A stretch of DNA of 64,000 nucleotides from assembly GCA_021234155.1 (NCBI GenBank), contig JAJEKV010000269.1:312001-376000 (forward strand), read 5' to 3'. The notes under the pieces were generated by a model that saw only the letters and a list, made by a program, of their open reading frames with translations, had not been told where the DNA came from and did not search any database. The DNA comes from Isoetes taiwanensis. Its lineage: Eukaryota > Streptophyta > Lycopodiopsida > Isoetales > Isoetaceae. Made by a program: the position numbers and the translations under genes. Shown here piece after piece: positions 11,366 through 22,907 of this stretch (positions within the stretch are counted from its first letter, which is position 1; every line of letters starts with the position of its first letter).

Positions 11366-13815
11366 TGTTAGCCTAAAACCTGGAATTTTAGCCTAACCTC
11401 AAAGGAAGTGTAAACAAACTGGTCAGGACCTCCAGATCACTTAGGGTGATCAATCCTTAATCATATAAAGCAAAAGAACTCAATTTCAAATGCTGGTTTT
11501 GTCAAAATCACTGAGTCCACGAGGCGAGAAAAACTGTCCGAACAAAAATCAATCTTGCAGTCACACCCTTTAAGATTTTTGAAGTTTTGGTTTTGGTATG
11601 AGTTATAGACAAGTAGAGGGAACTACTGGTGAAAGTCTGTCTCGATTTGGATAGGGGAAGACCAAGAAAATCAATGTCAAAGTTCAGTCAAAAATTGGTC
11701 AATGCCAAAACAGAGAGCCAAAATTTGCAAATGGAGTTTGGTGATGAATTTTGAGTTGGAATTTGTGCAAATGACCTCAGAATGAACTCTAGATCACGTG
11801 CATAGGGATTTCTTGACAAGCAAACACTATGATATTTACTGAGACAGACCAAAGTCTTGAATTCTGTCACAGTTTGTGACAGATATGAAAAAAACTATTT
11901 TTTCTTTGTTTTCTTTGCATATAAACAATATTCAATCCTATTTAAGGCTGGGACACAACTATTTAGCTGGGATTCAACTTAAAATATCTGATTTTTATTG
12001 GTCATAGACAGGCATTAACAGATTTATAACTTGAGAAGATGGCAACACTATTTTTCCAGGCAAAGAATATGCATTAAGATCATAAAATATCACAGGAGTT
12101 CAGAAATCTCAGGAGAAAATATCCAAAATAATGCTTGAGAGTAACTCCCAAAGCATAGTAAGCTTCTGATAATCTAGAAATTGTCTGGAAGAGAAAGTAA
12201 TAAGGAATTTTGAATTGCAGTAGAAGTTTTGGTGTCAGGTAGGTCACAACACAGTCGGTCTTCGATCAAAATACAGTCAATCTTCAATCTCGAACAGGAT
12301 TAGCTGAATTTGGAGTAGAACAGATCAATAAAATATCAAAGATATAGAAAGCGCCCAGATCACAGAGGTATATCTCCGAGGGGGGGTGTTGATTTGATCT
12401 GTGATGCTGGCTTAAGAACTGTTCTTCCCCAAAACTAGCTTCGGTACGAAAGTGATTTTAGGCCTAATTTGAGCAATTTCTATCAAACCAAGTGCCACAG
12501 AGGATCACCGAGGTCTCGGAAAAGGTTGGGAGCTGATTTCGGGAGAAAATTGGCGGGGTTCAATCAAATTATGGCACGATTTGGCCGGATTTAGCAGGTT
12601 CCCCCGTTTCTTAGGGTTCATCGAAAAATCTTGAGGGTGATATATCCCACAGGCAAAAACGAGTCTGGAGGCTTCTGTATATAAGGAATAGTGTTGACCT
12701 CACTATTGACTTTGCGTGCCACGCAGAGGGGACAACCAGCCCGTAATCCGCCCCCCACCGGGCTGCCGCGATGGAAAAATGGGGGTGACCTGGAGCTATC
12801 TGTAAGTAGATAGGGTAGATAGGCTAGAATAGGTTTTTCTATTTTTTGGCACGCATCCCAAGAAATAATATTTGAGGAATTTTCCAAGGTCTTTTTTGAA
12901 TTTTGGAAAGGCCAACATAGCTATTTTTTGCCAAGCTCCAAATCTAGAGTGTTTTCAAGTCAAATTGAGATACTTGAAATTTTGCCCATTTTGACCATGG
13001 TCAATGAGTTTTCAACCTTGGGAATGGTGAAAAAATCATAGGAAGAGGGTGAAAAAGATAAAAAAAAAAGGCTATGGCGGGGATTTAGGGAAATAAGATG
13101 AAAGTAAAATTCAAGCCTCCTTGCTCTTGAAGTTTTCATGATCTCTTGAGAGCAATTCACAAGTGGAGGTGAGGCCAATAAAAATATAGGTAGTGAAGTA
13201 ATGAAAGAAGGCATGACAAGGTGGAAATGGGGTATAAAAAGATGAAAGGAAAGTGGATATGGAATGGATGAAATGGATAAAGGATGGAAACCCCAGCAGC
13301 ACATGATCTTATCTCCAAAGCTCAAATCATACCTCATAACTTTGCTCAAGGCCCTAGGGTCTTCCAAACTTCAAAAAAGGTCTTCCAATCTTCAAGGCCT
13401 AAACAAGAGCAAAATTCACCTTTAAAGTGACATCTTCATAGGTGTGACTTCCAAACCATTGGTGCAACTCCATTTAGCTCCATATGAGTGAATATGAGCA
13501 ACATGCTTATAACTCCTTGTATAGCTTGCTATATCCTTTGCCTGGTCTTCAAGAAATAAGAATGTAACTAGAAAATTTCCTCAAAGGAAAGAATTAGGCT
13601 ATACGACCAAGATCCCAAGGGTCTTCCAAACTTGAGCCAATTTCTTCCAAACTCTAGCAGGATCAAAATAACACTAACTCTTACCATATGAGTAATAGGA
13701 AAGTAACTTAAGATGAAACCTCAAAAGAAACCACAAGTCTTCCAAACTCTGACAAGTATCTTCCAATCTTGAAACTCTAGGTATCATGATGGTCCATGTT
13801 GCCCAAAGGGGCAAC
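11366..13815 (-). repeat. 5' LTR of element 1
   Basis: This is the upstream LTR, about 2450 bp. On the minus strand a TATA-like TTATATACAG (about 12674-12683) is followed some 30 bases later by GCCTGTGGGATATATC, a box also found in the LTR of element 2. The terminal A of the expected GGGGCAACA is missing where the LTR meets an 18-C run, perhaps a homopolymer artefact. Confidence 0.92.
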
Positions 13816-14693
13816 CCCCCCCCCCCCCCCCCTCCGATTGCCATGTTTTCCTGTCCTTGTGTCAGGATCCCCAATGGGTTAATGTTCTCCTTCCCCATAT
13901 CTGTCGATCTTCCTAGCTCCAGTACTCCCACATTCTGTCCTTGTCCCGAGCCTGCGAGTTCTCGTGCCCTTTTGTGCAGAAACACCTTGCCATTCCTGAC
14001 CCCTGCCTGATTCAATTCCCTGGCCTTGGCCAGCTCCCTGTGTAACCCTTGGTGTTGCATGACTGTTAGAGCTTCCTGCACTTTGATCACGTTCCTCAAC
14101 CTGGACCCCATGTGCAGTATTCTCTCCTTGGCTGTTAGGTCCCTGAGTGTCAGATTTATGTGCCTCGACCGCCCCCTCCATTGGCCTGACCGTACGGCTT
14201 TCACAATGACGCTCCGATGCTCTTTGAAGACCATCTCTATTACTTCTGCAGTCACTCGATATGTGTCCTCGTTAGGTTTCTCTGCTACCCCTATCAGCCT
14301 AACGTCATGCTTAATTCTATTATGTTCCTCATATTCCATGATATGCGGTTTTATTTTATCAAATGATTCCCATGCATCCAATTAAACATTTCCTTTCTCT
14401 AATTCAACCAACCTCTTCAAGATTTTGGCTTTCTCCTCCTCAATCTCGTCCATTCTGCGCTGCATATCCTCGCTTGTCTTCTCCACTTCCTCTATCCTCA
14501 CATCCATGCTGGAGATGGCTATCTTGTTATGGTTTACAGTTTCTTCCAGCGTGTTGAGTGCATCCATGCTGGGTATCCTGGACTCCAACTGCTTGTTCAT
14601 CTGCGCTAGAAAATCTTTGAGGTCCTACTGGCTTGCTGGTGCCCTTGCCATATCTGCTCTCTTTTGCTGGCTGAGGCTGGTGCTTTTCGCCAT
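13816..14693 (-). pseudogene. LINE ORF1: coiled coil plus RRM-like RNA-binding domain
   Basis: Translation from the ATG at 14693 (MAKSTSLSQQKR) gives about 290 residues with two in-frame stops, a TAG at 14625-14627 and a TAA at about 14380. A heptad-rich coiled coil (MDVRIEEVEKTSEDMQRRMD) is followed by VRLIGVAEKPNEDTY, the basic SGQWRGRSRHINLTLRDL, KERILHMGSRLRN and a helical tail AVRNGK/KRARELAG type. This order (coiled coil, RRM-like, C-terminal domain) matches L1-type ORF1 proteins, which bind LINE RNA as trimers. The C-terminus runs into a poly-Gly stretch encoded by the C run where the Ty3 element inserted. The LINE resumes at 1812. Upstream lies the monomer-bearing leader. Confidence 0.8.
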
Positions 14694-16070
14694 TGCTTTG
14701 AAATGCAGCGTGCCGCTGTGCTCTTCGTCCGAGTAACCGCTACAGACTCTGTAAGAGGAGATTGTCATTCTTCTTTTGTCAAGTCTATATATTGTATCCC
14801 TAAACGGTCCCTTAATTCAAAATTCACTGTTAGTCCTAATTTTGAATTTGAATTTTGGGATAGCCATTCATTAATTATTCATTAATTATTCTGCCCTCCG
14901 CTACTTATTATTTGTTCTGCCATGTGGATCTATTCTAATGATTGGCTAGAGGTGACCCGCTGATATGAGATTCGGTAGTTATCTTCCTGACTTTATTTAT
15001 GCTCTTATGCATTTATTCAAGCATTTTGGCGATCCGCGAGCCAGTTGGAGGGTCGTACCCTCGTTATCCTCGCTATCCTGGCCCTTATGTTGGTCATGAA
15101 GCTGTGGTCGTCCTTTTTGTTGTGCTTGTATGCACTTGAGTTTATAGTGGTCCAGATACCAGTTAGTGGGAGTAGCCCTCGCTATCCTGGTGTACGGCGG
15201 AGGCTGCGCCTCTCTGTCCCGTAACTTATTTCGTCCGCTTTATACTCTTATGTTCTCGCAGTTTGCAATTTATGCAATTTTGCAATTTTTCGAGTTTATA
15301 GTGGTCCAGATTTACCAGTTGGTGGGTCTAGCCCTCGCTAGCCTGGTGTACGGCGGAGGCTGAGCCTCTCTGTCCCGTAGCTTATTTTGTCCACCTTTTA
15401 CTCTTATGGTCTTGCGACCTTTGCAATTATATTTGTATTTTAGATTTGCAGTGGTCCAGTTTACCAGTTGGTGGGTCTAGCCCTCGCTATCCTGGTGTGC
15501 GGCGGAGGCTGGGCCTCTCTGTCCCACAACTTATTCCGTCCACTCTTACTCTTATAATTTTACCTTTCCCATGTAATTCCAATGTCGGTTCCCCTTGCTA
15601 TTTTTGTCGTCTGTGCATCTCTTTACTTCCCTTTACTTCTCTGTCCGTGTACCTATCCGACTTGGCACCTATTTCTGTTAACTTGTTTTTCTCTCTCATT
15701 GTCATGAGTTCCTCCCGAGTCCACCACCTTCGCCACCTTTTGTGCTCAGTGTTCCATCCCGCTGTGTCCTAGTCTATAGCTGTCCGTTGGTTTGTTTTTG
15801 CCATATCTAGAGCCTTTGCCATTTTCGTTCGACTCTTCCCTGTGTCGATATCCTGTGATGTTTCATCTGTTTACTTGTCCTTTTTACTGCTGTGCCTGCT
15901 ATCCCGTTATCTGCTTTTTGAATATTCCCTACTGCTGTTTACAATATCATTTCACAATTCTGGGAAATACCACTTCACAATTCTGGGGAGTACAATTCTG
16001 GGAATACAATTCATTTTATGTTGTATTCATATGTCAGAATAATTACAATGCCATACCCCCAGGCCCATAT
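14694..16070 (-). promoter_or_regulatory. 5' leader of the LINE, with tandem monomers
   Basis: This GC-richer stretch lies upstream of ORF1 and has no credible ORF. It contains tandem repeats at 15030-15600. Its outer limit is not visible; composition changes near 16070 after a G run (16074-16080), which may mark the LINE start. By analogy with L1 leaders it would carry the internal promoter. Confidence 0.5.
15030..15600. repeat. Tandem ~150-bp monomers in the LINE leader
   Basis: The block GTGGTCCAG...ACCAGTT...GTAGCCCTCGCTATCCTGG...CTCTCTGTCCC occurs at 15147, 15301 and 15451, spaced 154 and 150 bp. A partial, diverged unit starts near 15037. Confidence 0.88.
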
Positions 16071-16357
16071 GTTGGGGGGGTGAGTTTCAGAAGCTAAGTC
16101 ATTTCTTTTCCTTGCATTATCCCCTACAACCAGAGGATTGTTCTTGCGGAAGCATAGCAGAAAATATGAAGATAACAAAATTACTCCAAAACAGATGGGT
16201 CCAAGCACATTAGGGTGGCTCAAATAAAAACAAATTAGGACTAAAAAATAGCCCTAACTGTTTCCTTAATTCTCGAATAATTTTAAATTACGTTAGCACT
16301 AATTATTCACCTGATTCCCTCCCAACATTTTCGGGGAAAGTTTTTCCCACATTTTCG

Positions 16358-16537
16358 ATGACTATGGAGAGCTTTCTTGCTGTTGCTATCGAGCCAGATG
16401 CTTGCAATCTAGCCGAGATAAAGGACGCCATTTGCTTGAAATTTATGCGAGCATATGGCATGAATTTAAATCATTTCATTCAAGGGGGTGGTGGCATTTC
16501 GAATTGCAAAACTGGATCAGGCATTGGCAGATCGTAA
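16358..16537 (+). CDS. Short unrecognised ORF, possible first exon
   Basis: A 59-residue ORF starting MTMESFLAVAIEPDACNLAE has natural amino-acid composition and lies 1.3 kb upstream of the FCP1-like gene on the same strand. It could be that gene's first exon, or a chance ORF. I recognise no domain. Confidence 0.25.
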   Translation: MTMESFLAVAIEPDACNLAEIKDAICLKFMRAYGMNLNHFIQGGGGISNCKTGSGIGRS

Positions 16538-17822
16538 ACCAAAACAAGGTTGAAATTTCGTTCTCTTCGTAGAGATTTAATGCATTGAAGAGTTATATGA
16601 TGAAAAGAAGGTATTATTTTCATGCTTATGCATTTCAGTTTTGGAAATGAGTCTGCCAAATGTTAATTTGGAAATTAGGTGGTCTCTATTCAATGTTAAT
16701 TTGGAAATGAGGCGGTCATAGAACAGACACAATAAAAATGCATCCACGAAATTGAAATGACTCATTTTAATTAACATTATAAGTGTTGTTATGAACATAA
16801 GTAAGAATGCACAAATAGCTAGCTTGTGCTCCGAATTTTTTTTCCTCTCATGCTCATGGTTCTTCTTGTTTTTCCTAGCAAAAGGTATACAGAAAGAAAT
16901 ACCACTTGTTCTTTGAAATGTTCAATTGCAACTCGACCTAATCTTTTGCTCTGTCATATGTTTTATATCAGAAAGTAGTAGGTCCAATATTTCGCATAGA
17001 CATGCCACATCTGAGTTTTCTAAAGCGAGTGAGGTACTCCACATATTTGCTTCCATTCTCTGTTAATAATGGCTGCTTGATAAATTTCATTGGTTCTTAA
17101 TAGAACGCTGCATACAGGGCTAGGTTTGTAGTTAAGTAAATTTTTTTTTCTGTTTATATACATTAAAAAGGAAATTTACTGCCACATGATCCTGGTTAGC
17201 AATTGGTTTTTGTTGGTTAGCATTATACATTATGTAGATCTGTAGAAAATGATGGCTGTCCATAGTTGGAGTTCAGAACTATGCATTACCTAAATGTCTT
17301 GATGGCGTCGGATAGCATGTGTCTTTATTGCGTACTTAAATATGCTTCCAACATTTAAATTTTGATGCAGATTTGACTAGAGAGAAAAAGGATCTGCCAT
17401 GATGAAATTGGAGGCCATCTTTGGGATTAAGTAAACGCTAATCAATCAAGGTATATTTCTTAGTGGCTGCACAATCTGCAAATTAGCATTAGATATTGCT
17501 AATAATAACTATTGACGTCAAGGCACTAAATAGTAAAATGTATGTTATATATTAGTACTGCTAAACTAAATAGCACTTAATTAGGTTGGCTTGTACTAAT
17601 GTTTGTGGTTGTGTACTAATCACAAATTTAATTGCTAGTTAGCATTGCATTTGATTTTATTTACTAAATTTGTACTATTTAGTATTAGGTTACTAATTAG
17701 TTGCAGGAAGTCCTAAACTTGCATCTTTGTCACTAATTTTATATGTAGCACTAATACCATATTTTTCTGCTATGTTTATATGTAGCACTAATACCATAAA
17801 TTCTGCTATGTTTATGTTACAG
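16538..17822. other. AT-rich stretch without recognisable gene
   Basis: Low-complexity AT-rich DNA with repeated short words (TAGCACTAATACCATA twice at 17743-17800, many TTAGTACTA variants). It ends in a splice-acceptor-like TTATGTTACAG at 17823, so it may be an intron or upstream region of the following gene. Confidence 0.4.
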
Positions 17823-20607
17823 CATGTCCTACAGAAAGAGCTTATGTAAGGTGAAGAAAGAAGAGGAACACTTCTCAGCCGCAGAGCGAGAAATGATTAT
17901 AGACACTTCTAAATTATCATGCGAAGACGTGAGAAAAGCAGAAATAGATGACGAAGAGATCTGCAAAATCTTTGGGGCGCCAAAATGTGATGGTAAGAAG
18001 CAAATATATAAATTCTCAAGGATGAATGCTACCAAAGGTTTGATGTATATCGGCGATGCTACCAAAGGTTTGATGTGTGTATTGGGGAGATAGGTAAGTT
18101 TTATGCCAAGGCATTTGCATTGCAAATAAGTGGCAGCCAAATCAATTGGAAATCATTTGTTGTAAAGAACGAAAAGAGGGAGAAACCAAAAGAAAAGGCA
18201 GATGTTCAATCATCTACTATTGGTGCTCTAGATAAACAGGAATATGATTTGAGTGAAAAGGCACTTTGTCAAGTGATATCGACGGCGCATTTAATTGAGT
18301 ATAGTTGTTGAGAGATCGCAAGACGCTACAGCAAAGTGCAAGGAAAGCAAAAAATATTGGAAGAAGTGTTCTCATGAGATGGCTTATGCAGAAGGGCAAA
18401 TGCAAGATGCCAAAGATAGAATGGAGAAAGCATCATCGGCTATAGATGAGATCTATGGAAAATGCTATGTCTTTTCTATCAAGCAACATAAAATTTAAAG
18501 AAGATGAGCTTTTAAAGGCCAACGAAGCCTATAAAGCGCTTGAACAACGTGCACAGAAGGTAAGCATATGGTTAGTCTTTTTTCATGGTATATTTTGGAT
18601 GACTCATTTTTCTTTTTCGGGAAGAGGAGACCAAGAAATACTTGCATCAAAAAGTGGAGAAATTGCATTCGATTTCTGCCTCATTGAAGAGACTATCTAA
18701 CCTACAAGTTGGTTTTCCATACGTTGAGCAACCGTCATCCGCATTAGATGCTTTTGTGGAATTAAAGACATGCTCTTATTGCACATTTCTTTTTTGATCC
18801 AAGTAGCGTGTGTGCTGCTTTATGCGCTTATATTTGTTTCGCGAAAGATTTAAAGTGTCCAGAATGCCTTACGGACATACCCAATACATGGCTGAAGTCT
18901 CTTGGCATAAGAAACCCAACACTAACTTTTTTCTTGACTGAACTATCTCATGGATGTCCAAACAATTGAATTGCCGTAATCACACGGTGAGTAATAGCTA
19001 TTATTTCATTATGTTCAGTTCTAATGGATTGTAAAAGTTGTTGTGGCTGATTATCATGCTACAAATTTGTGGATCTAAGTGCAAGCACGGAGGGCAAAAC
19101 TTCTCATATGAAAGCAATGTCTCAAAAGTCTGCAGATTGGGGGAAATTTCAATTGTCCAAGATGGGTACCGGATGGATTTGACCATAATGCTTCAATCAC
19201 ATTGGTTGAAGGACACAAAGACATTATTATACTTGATGAAAGTAAAGATGAAGATAAATCACCAATAACCAGCAAGAACTTCTTCGCAGTGGTAGACATC
19301 TTGTCAATTTCATGTTTCATGTGTGAATTGAGATTGTTGCTAGTTTAGGTGCTTGCTCGATGCTCAACACATGTTAATGTAAAAGGGAGTAGTAGCCCTG
19401 CTTTGCAAAGAAAGTTTTAACAAAGAGCATTTAAAGTGCTTGGATGTCTATTCCAATTGCAGGTGAAGAGATGATGGAGCTTGAACGTGATATGCCTTCC
19501 ACACCAATAAAAGGGTCCAAGAGTATTGATTTGATGTTAGATAAGCTTATCAGTAGCAATATCCGATGCAACACATGAAGGAAAATCGATTAGCAACAAA
19601 GAGGATGAACCGGCAAGAGGTAAAGTAAATCAAGTCCAAACATTGCTTTAATATACCATGTACTTTTTGTTGAAACCAAATGACTTGATGATTCAGGAAC
19701 TTCTTTGCAAAAGGAAAACACTTTTACAAAGGACAAATCACCTTCACGTAGTGTAGATAAGAGGAAGCGGAAGTTTCAGAATGACGAGCAAAGCTTGTCC
19801 GGTGTTGGCGAATCTCCGAGAAGCCCGGTTATTAGTAATAAAGGAAATTCCGGGAGCAACAAAAGATTCATTGGAAATTTAAAGTGCAATAGGTTCGTAC
19901 TTGTGTGAGCTGTTAATATGTTTATTTCCATGTATGCTAAGTTCTTAAATTGTTATATGTGCAAGTGTTGGGAAGAAACTTCTCGATTTTAGAAATCAAT
20001 GACCTGCTTTCGTGAAGGTTTTCAATAAGGATACGCCGATCACGGAAATGAAATTGGGTGTTGAAATTGTTACTTGAAAAAGGAGTTGGTTTGTCAGGCG
20101 GCCCGGAGCGATTACATTTTGAATTTTCGCCTCAAACATTTTGAAGTGGCAATCTGGTCCACATTTGTAAACCCAAACGTGTACCTCGGTTCCTTCATGC
20201 CATCAAGCATGCATGAAAAGTTTCTATTCATATGGTCGCGCACCGAGGCAAGAAAAATTACTCTGAAGTCCTCAGGTGAGTCGGTGTTTTTAAAGGATTT
20301 GTCAAAAGTTTGGAAGAAATATACGGAGTTTAGTCTAAGGACCACGTTATTGATCGATCCATTACGGTTCACTAACTTCCTCAACAAGAGTGATTCATGC
20401 ATCACACCAAGGTCATTTATCCCAGATGTAAATGATGGGGATTATTTATTGAAGACCTTGCAACCTTGGTTGCAGGGTATGGTTTCTGAAGTGAATGCTT
20501 ACGCTTATGTTGGAAGGTCTGTCGTGATTAGGAACCAATATGATGATAGCAGTGCCAAGATTTTGAAGGAGCTGAGTAGCATGAAACTACTGTTCCATTT
20601 TGATTAG
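17823..20607 (+). pseudogene. Decayed multi-exon gene with C-terminal FCP1/NIF phosphatase-like domain
   Basis: Probable exons: 17823-18080, 18085-18560 (coiled coil, CKESKKYWKKCSHEMAYAEG), about 18626-18976 (Cys-rich: CSYC, CAAL, CAYIC, KCPEC), about 19100-19290 (FNCPRWVPDGF, a zinc-finger-like end), 19464-19620, 19698-19890 (basic, KRKRK) and about 19972-20607. The last exon matches the plant FCP1 homology fold: KKLL then ILEINDLL (one base out of frame), FEVAIWST, NVYLGSF, KFLFIWSR, VFLKDLSKVW (conserved Lys), TTLLIDPLRFTNFLNKSD and CITPRSFIP. Such domains dephosphorylate phosphoserine, for instance on RNA polymerase II tails. The nucleophile motif, normally DxDGT or DxNGLL, reads E-I-N-D, and LLIDD reads LLIDP, so activity is doubtful. 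Frameshifts at about 18090, 18300, 19570 and 19995 suggest a pseudogene. A small tandem duplication (ATKGLMYIGDATKGLM) lies at 18027-18080. Confidence 0.6.
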
Positions 20608-21070
20608 CTCAATATACTGTTCTGTTCATAGCAGTGATTCGATGGCAGAATTTTGTGCAAGCATTTGTTGGCAAATGTGTTCGAATGGCTTCTAAACTCA
20701 GGTTGCTTGAATGAATTTAGTGCAGTAAAGCTCTTACAGGAAACATTGAAAGCAGAATTGTATGCAAGCTTATGTGACAAATGTTTTAACTGAACAGGTT
20801 TGCAGAAGAAGATCCGGCTGAACCCTAAAAACAAACAAAATTTTTCGTGGGTTCATATATCCCACAAGCATGGTCGAAAAAAAAAACATAGTTATATAAG
20901 CACTATTGCTTTTGAGTTTATTAATATTGGGTGTGGGGGGGGGCATGGGATGCCTTCTTCATGCTTCTTGGTAATTAAAGGGTGGGGGTGTTTGGGAAAT
21001 CTATGCACAAATCTAGGTTGGATTGGATGTTTATGGAGAGATGCGAAGAAGATTCCAGCTCTCCATGAAC
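20608..21070. other. Downstream region, no gene seen
   Basis: 3' flank of the FCP1-like gene with simple A and G runs (20879-20886, 20934-20942). A short plus-strand ORF here lacks any recognisable feature. Confidence 0.4.
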
Positions 21071-21071
21071 A

Positions 21072-21450
21072 TCCATTCCTTTTGTAAAAAATTTTAATTA
21101 ATCCCATTCCTTTTGTAAAATTTTTAATTAATCCCATTCCTTTTGTAAAATCTTTAATTTATCCCATTCCTTTTGTAAAATCTTTAATTTATCCCATAGG
21201 TTTAATGAACATGTTGAAGAACATGATTAAGAACATGCATATGGTTTAATGAACATGTTTAAGAACATGCATAGGGTTTATCCCATTCCTTTTGTAAAAT
21301 TTTTAATTAATCCCATTCCTTTTGTAAAATCTTTAATTTATCCCATAGGTTTAATGAACATGTTGAAGAACATGATTAAGAACATGCATATGGTTTAACG
21401 AACATGTTTAAGAACATGCATAGGGTTTAATGAACATGTTAAAGAACATA
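21072..21450. repeat. Minisatellite: 30-bp units alternating with AACATG-rich units
   Basis: ATCCCATTCCTTTTGTAAAA recurs every 30 bp at 21101, 21131 and 21161, and again from about 21280. It alternates with units built on GGTTTAATGAACATG and AAGAACATG. A single further degraded unit lies near 21585-21620. The higher-order alternation suggests duplication of a compound block. Confidence 0.85.
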
Positions 21451-21750
21451 AAATTGTATCTCCACATTTGCTCAATGATGGAGTGGGAGTGTATGGTTGA
21501 TTTTGCTTAGTGACCTTTGTGATCTTCTTGCCAATTTATGGAAAGATGGGAAAAAGACACCCCCTTTCCATAAACATCAATGCCTTATGTAAAATTTTTA
21601 ATTAATCCCATAGGGTTTAGTGAACATGTATGTTTGAATTTTCTTAGTGACCTTTGTGATCTCTTTGCCAAATTATCTAGCTGAAGTTATGCAATCAACT
21701 GTCATTGAATTATATAGCCTATGCATTTTGTGAAGTCTAAGATCTTAGCA

Positions 21751-21944
21751 CCAACCCCGTAAATGTCGGACGTCGTCATGTTATAGCCAGTGCTAAATCT
21801 AAAAAAATCCGCTAAGTCCACAAAAACGCCGTGTATTTTTCTTGTGATGTGGCTCAAGATGTGGCTATAACATGTCAAAGACCCGGATATCCCACGGATA
21901 TACCCGTGGCTATAACATGACGACGTCCGATATTTACGGTGCTC
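21751..21944. mobile_element. 194-bp Mutator-type MITE
   Basis: Terminal inverted repeats of about 42 bp (GTAAATGTCGGACGTCGTCA on the left, GTAAATATCGGACGTCGTCA on the right, reverse complement) flank a core of about 110 bp without coding capacity. It is bounded by a perfect 10-bp direct repeat, GATCTTAGCA, at 21741-21750 and 21945-21954. A 9-11 bp duplication with long TIRs is characteristic of MULE-derived MITEs. Confidence 0.88.
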
Positions 21945-21954
21945 GATCTTAGCA

Positions 21955-22780
21955 TACTAAGTTGTTATCTACCTATTGATTTTTTTAATGTTGGTTGGTA
22001 CCCATATAGAACATTTGATACCTATTATAACTAGTGACTATTTCATCTATCTAGTTAGTTCTATTGATTTTTGCCTTAGTTTTCAATTAAAAAAGGGTTT
22101 CTTATTATTGGGCTCAACTTTCGAGGCCTGTATTTAATTATGCATGCAGCAGTTTGATGAGTGAGAAGATTCACGAAGTTCCTTCTTCGATCACTCTTCT
22201 TCGAGGTTCATGGCCAGGTTCAAACTCACCGCTAAGTCCCCATGGAGGAATCAACCGCCGACCCTCGCACTAAACCAAGATTGTGGCGAAATTCTCTTGT
22301 GTAATAAGTTACAGAGAAAAGGAGCTGTAGTCTCATCTAAGGTCCAGCAGTGGATAGACCGTGTGCATGCAACTCGACGGCCTTTACGGAGATGACCGTA
22401 GTAGCCGAGGGCAATGACCTTTATGTTTGCGTTGAAGATGCCTCGCACTTCATAATTAGGACATGTGGCTTCATAGGATCTCGCCAATATGTGAAATCTT
22501 CTTATTTTCTCGGCTAATATGGATAAGTTTTGGTGTAAATGTTGATGTAAAGGAATATATATACTACTTAAACTTTTTTTTGTACAAGCTCTTTCATGAG
22601 TTAGTGATGATTCGTTTTATGTAAACTCATCCATGGATATACATCTTTTTTAAAAGTTATCGATTTTATTCTGATCAATCAACCACATATATTGTGTTGT
22701 TGTCTCTAAACCCTAGCACAACTGAACACGTTTAAGCAATGAAGATGCAATCCAGAATGTAGTTCTAATTAACGTTTAGT
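21955..22780. other. Non-coding stretch, no gene supported
   Basis: AT-rich DNA with a GC-richer island at 22140-22500 containing short overlapping ORFs on both strands (22210-22395 plus, 22251-22487 minus). None shows a domain I recognise. Confidence 0.35.
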
Positions 22781-22904
22781 ACAAATTATTGCATCTGTTA
22801 AAGTGTGATCCACTAACTCAAACAACATAGTATTAGTTAGCAGACACAGTACTTTAATTTCGTTCACTAGTACTAATATCAAAACCTGTCACTAGTTAGT
22901 ATAC
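22781..22904. repeat. Copy of a duplicated segment (partner 26365-26489)
   Basis: Starts ACAAATTATTGCATCTGTTA and runs to CACTAGTTAGTATAC with about 95% agreement to 26365-26489, which lies in an intron of the transposase-derived gene. The homology continues on the far side of the foldback element (ATTCCCATTTCAGACAG from about 23760). Confidence 0.85.
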
Positions 22905-22907
22905 GTA

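Larger units (their letters stand above)
1813..13815 (-). mobile_element. Complete Ty3/gypsy LTR retrotransposon (element 1), nested in a LINE
   Basis: Two direct repeats of about 2.45 kb (1813-4269 and 11366-13815) flank a minus-strand gag-pol region. In element orientation the LTR starts TGTTGCCCC and ends GGCTAACA. Internal order, 5' to 3' on the minus strand: primer site, gag, protease, RNase H, reverse transcriptase, second RNase H, integrase, then about 1.6 kb of 3' non-coding DNA. The element sits inside a C run of LINE ORF1 (seven C on the left at 1806-1812, eighteen C at 13815-13832), so the target duplication is probably CCCCC but cannot be delimited. Every coding domain carries frameshifts or stops, so the copy is non-autonomous now. 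The two LTRs are identical over stretches of more than 300 bp, which argues for fairly recent insertion. Confidence 0.93.

Noticed and set aside
21072-21450. CRISPR-like array
   Set aside because: The repeats are contiguous and degenerate with no unique spacers, and the DNA is plainly eukaryotic.
22210-22487. Overlapping ORFs on both strands as a gene
   Set aside because: Neither frame shows a domain or splice signals that extend it.
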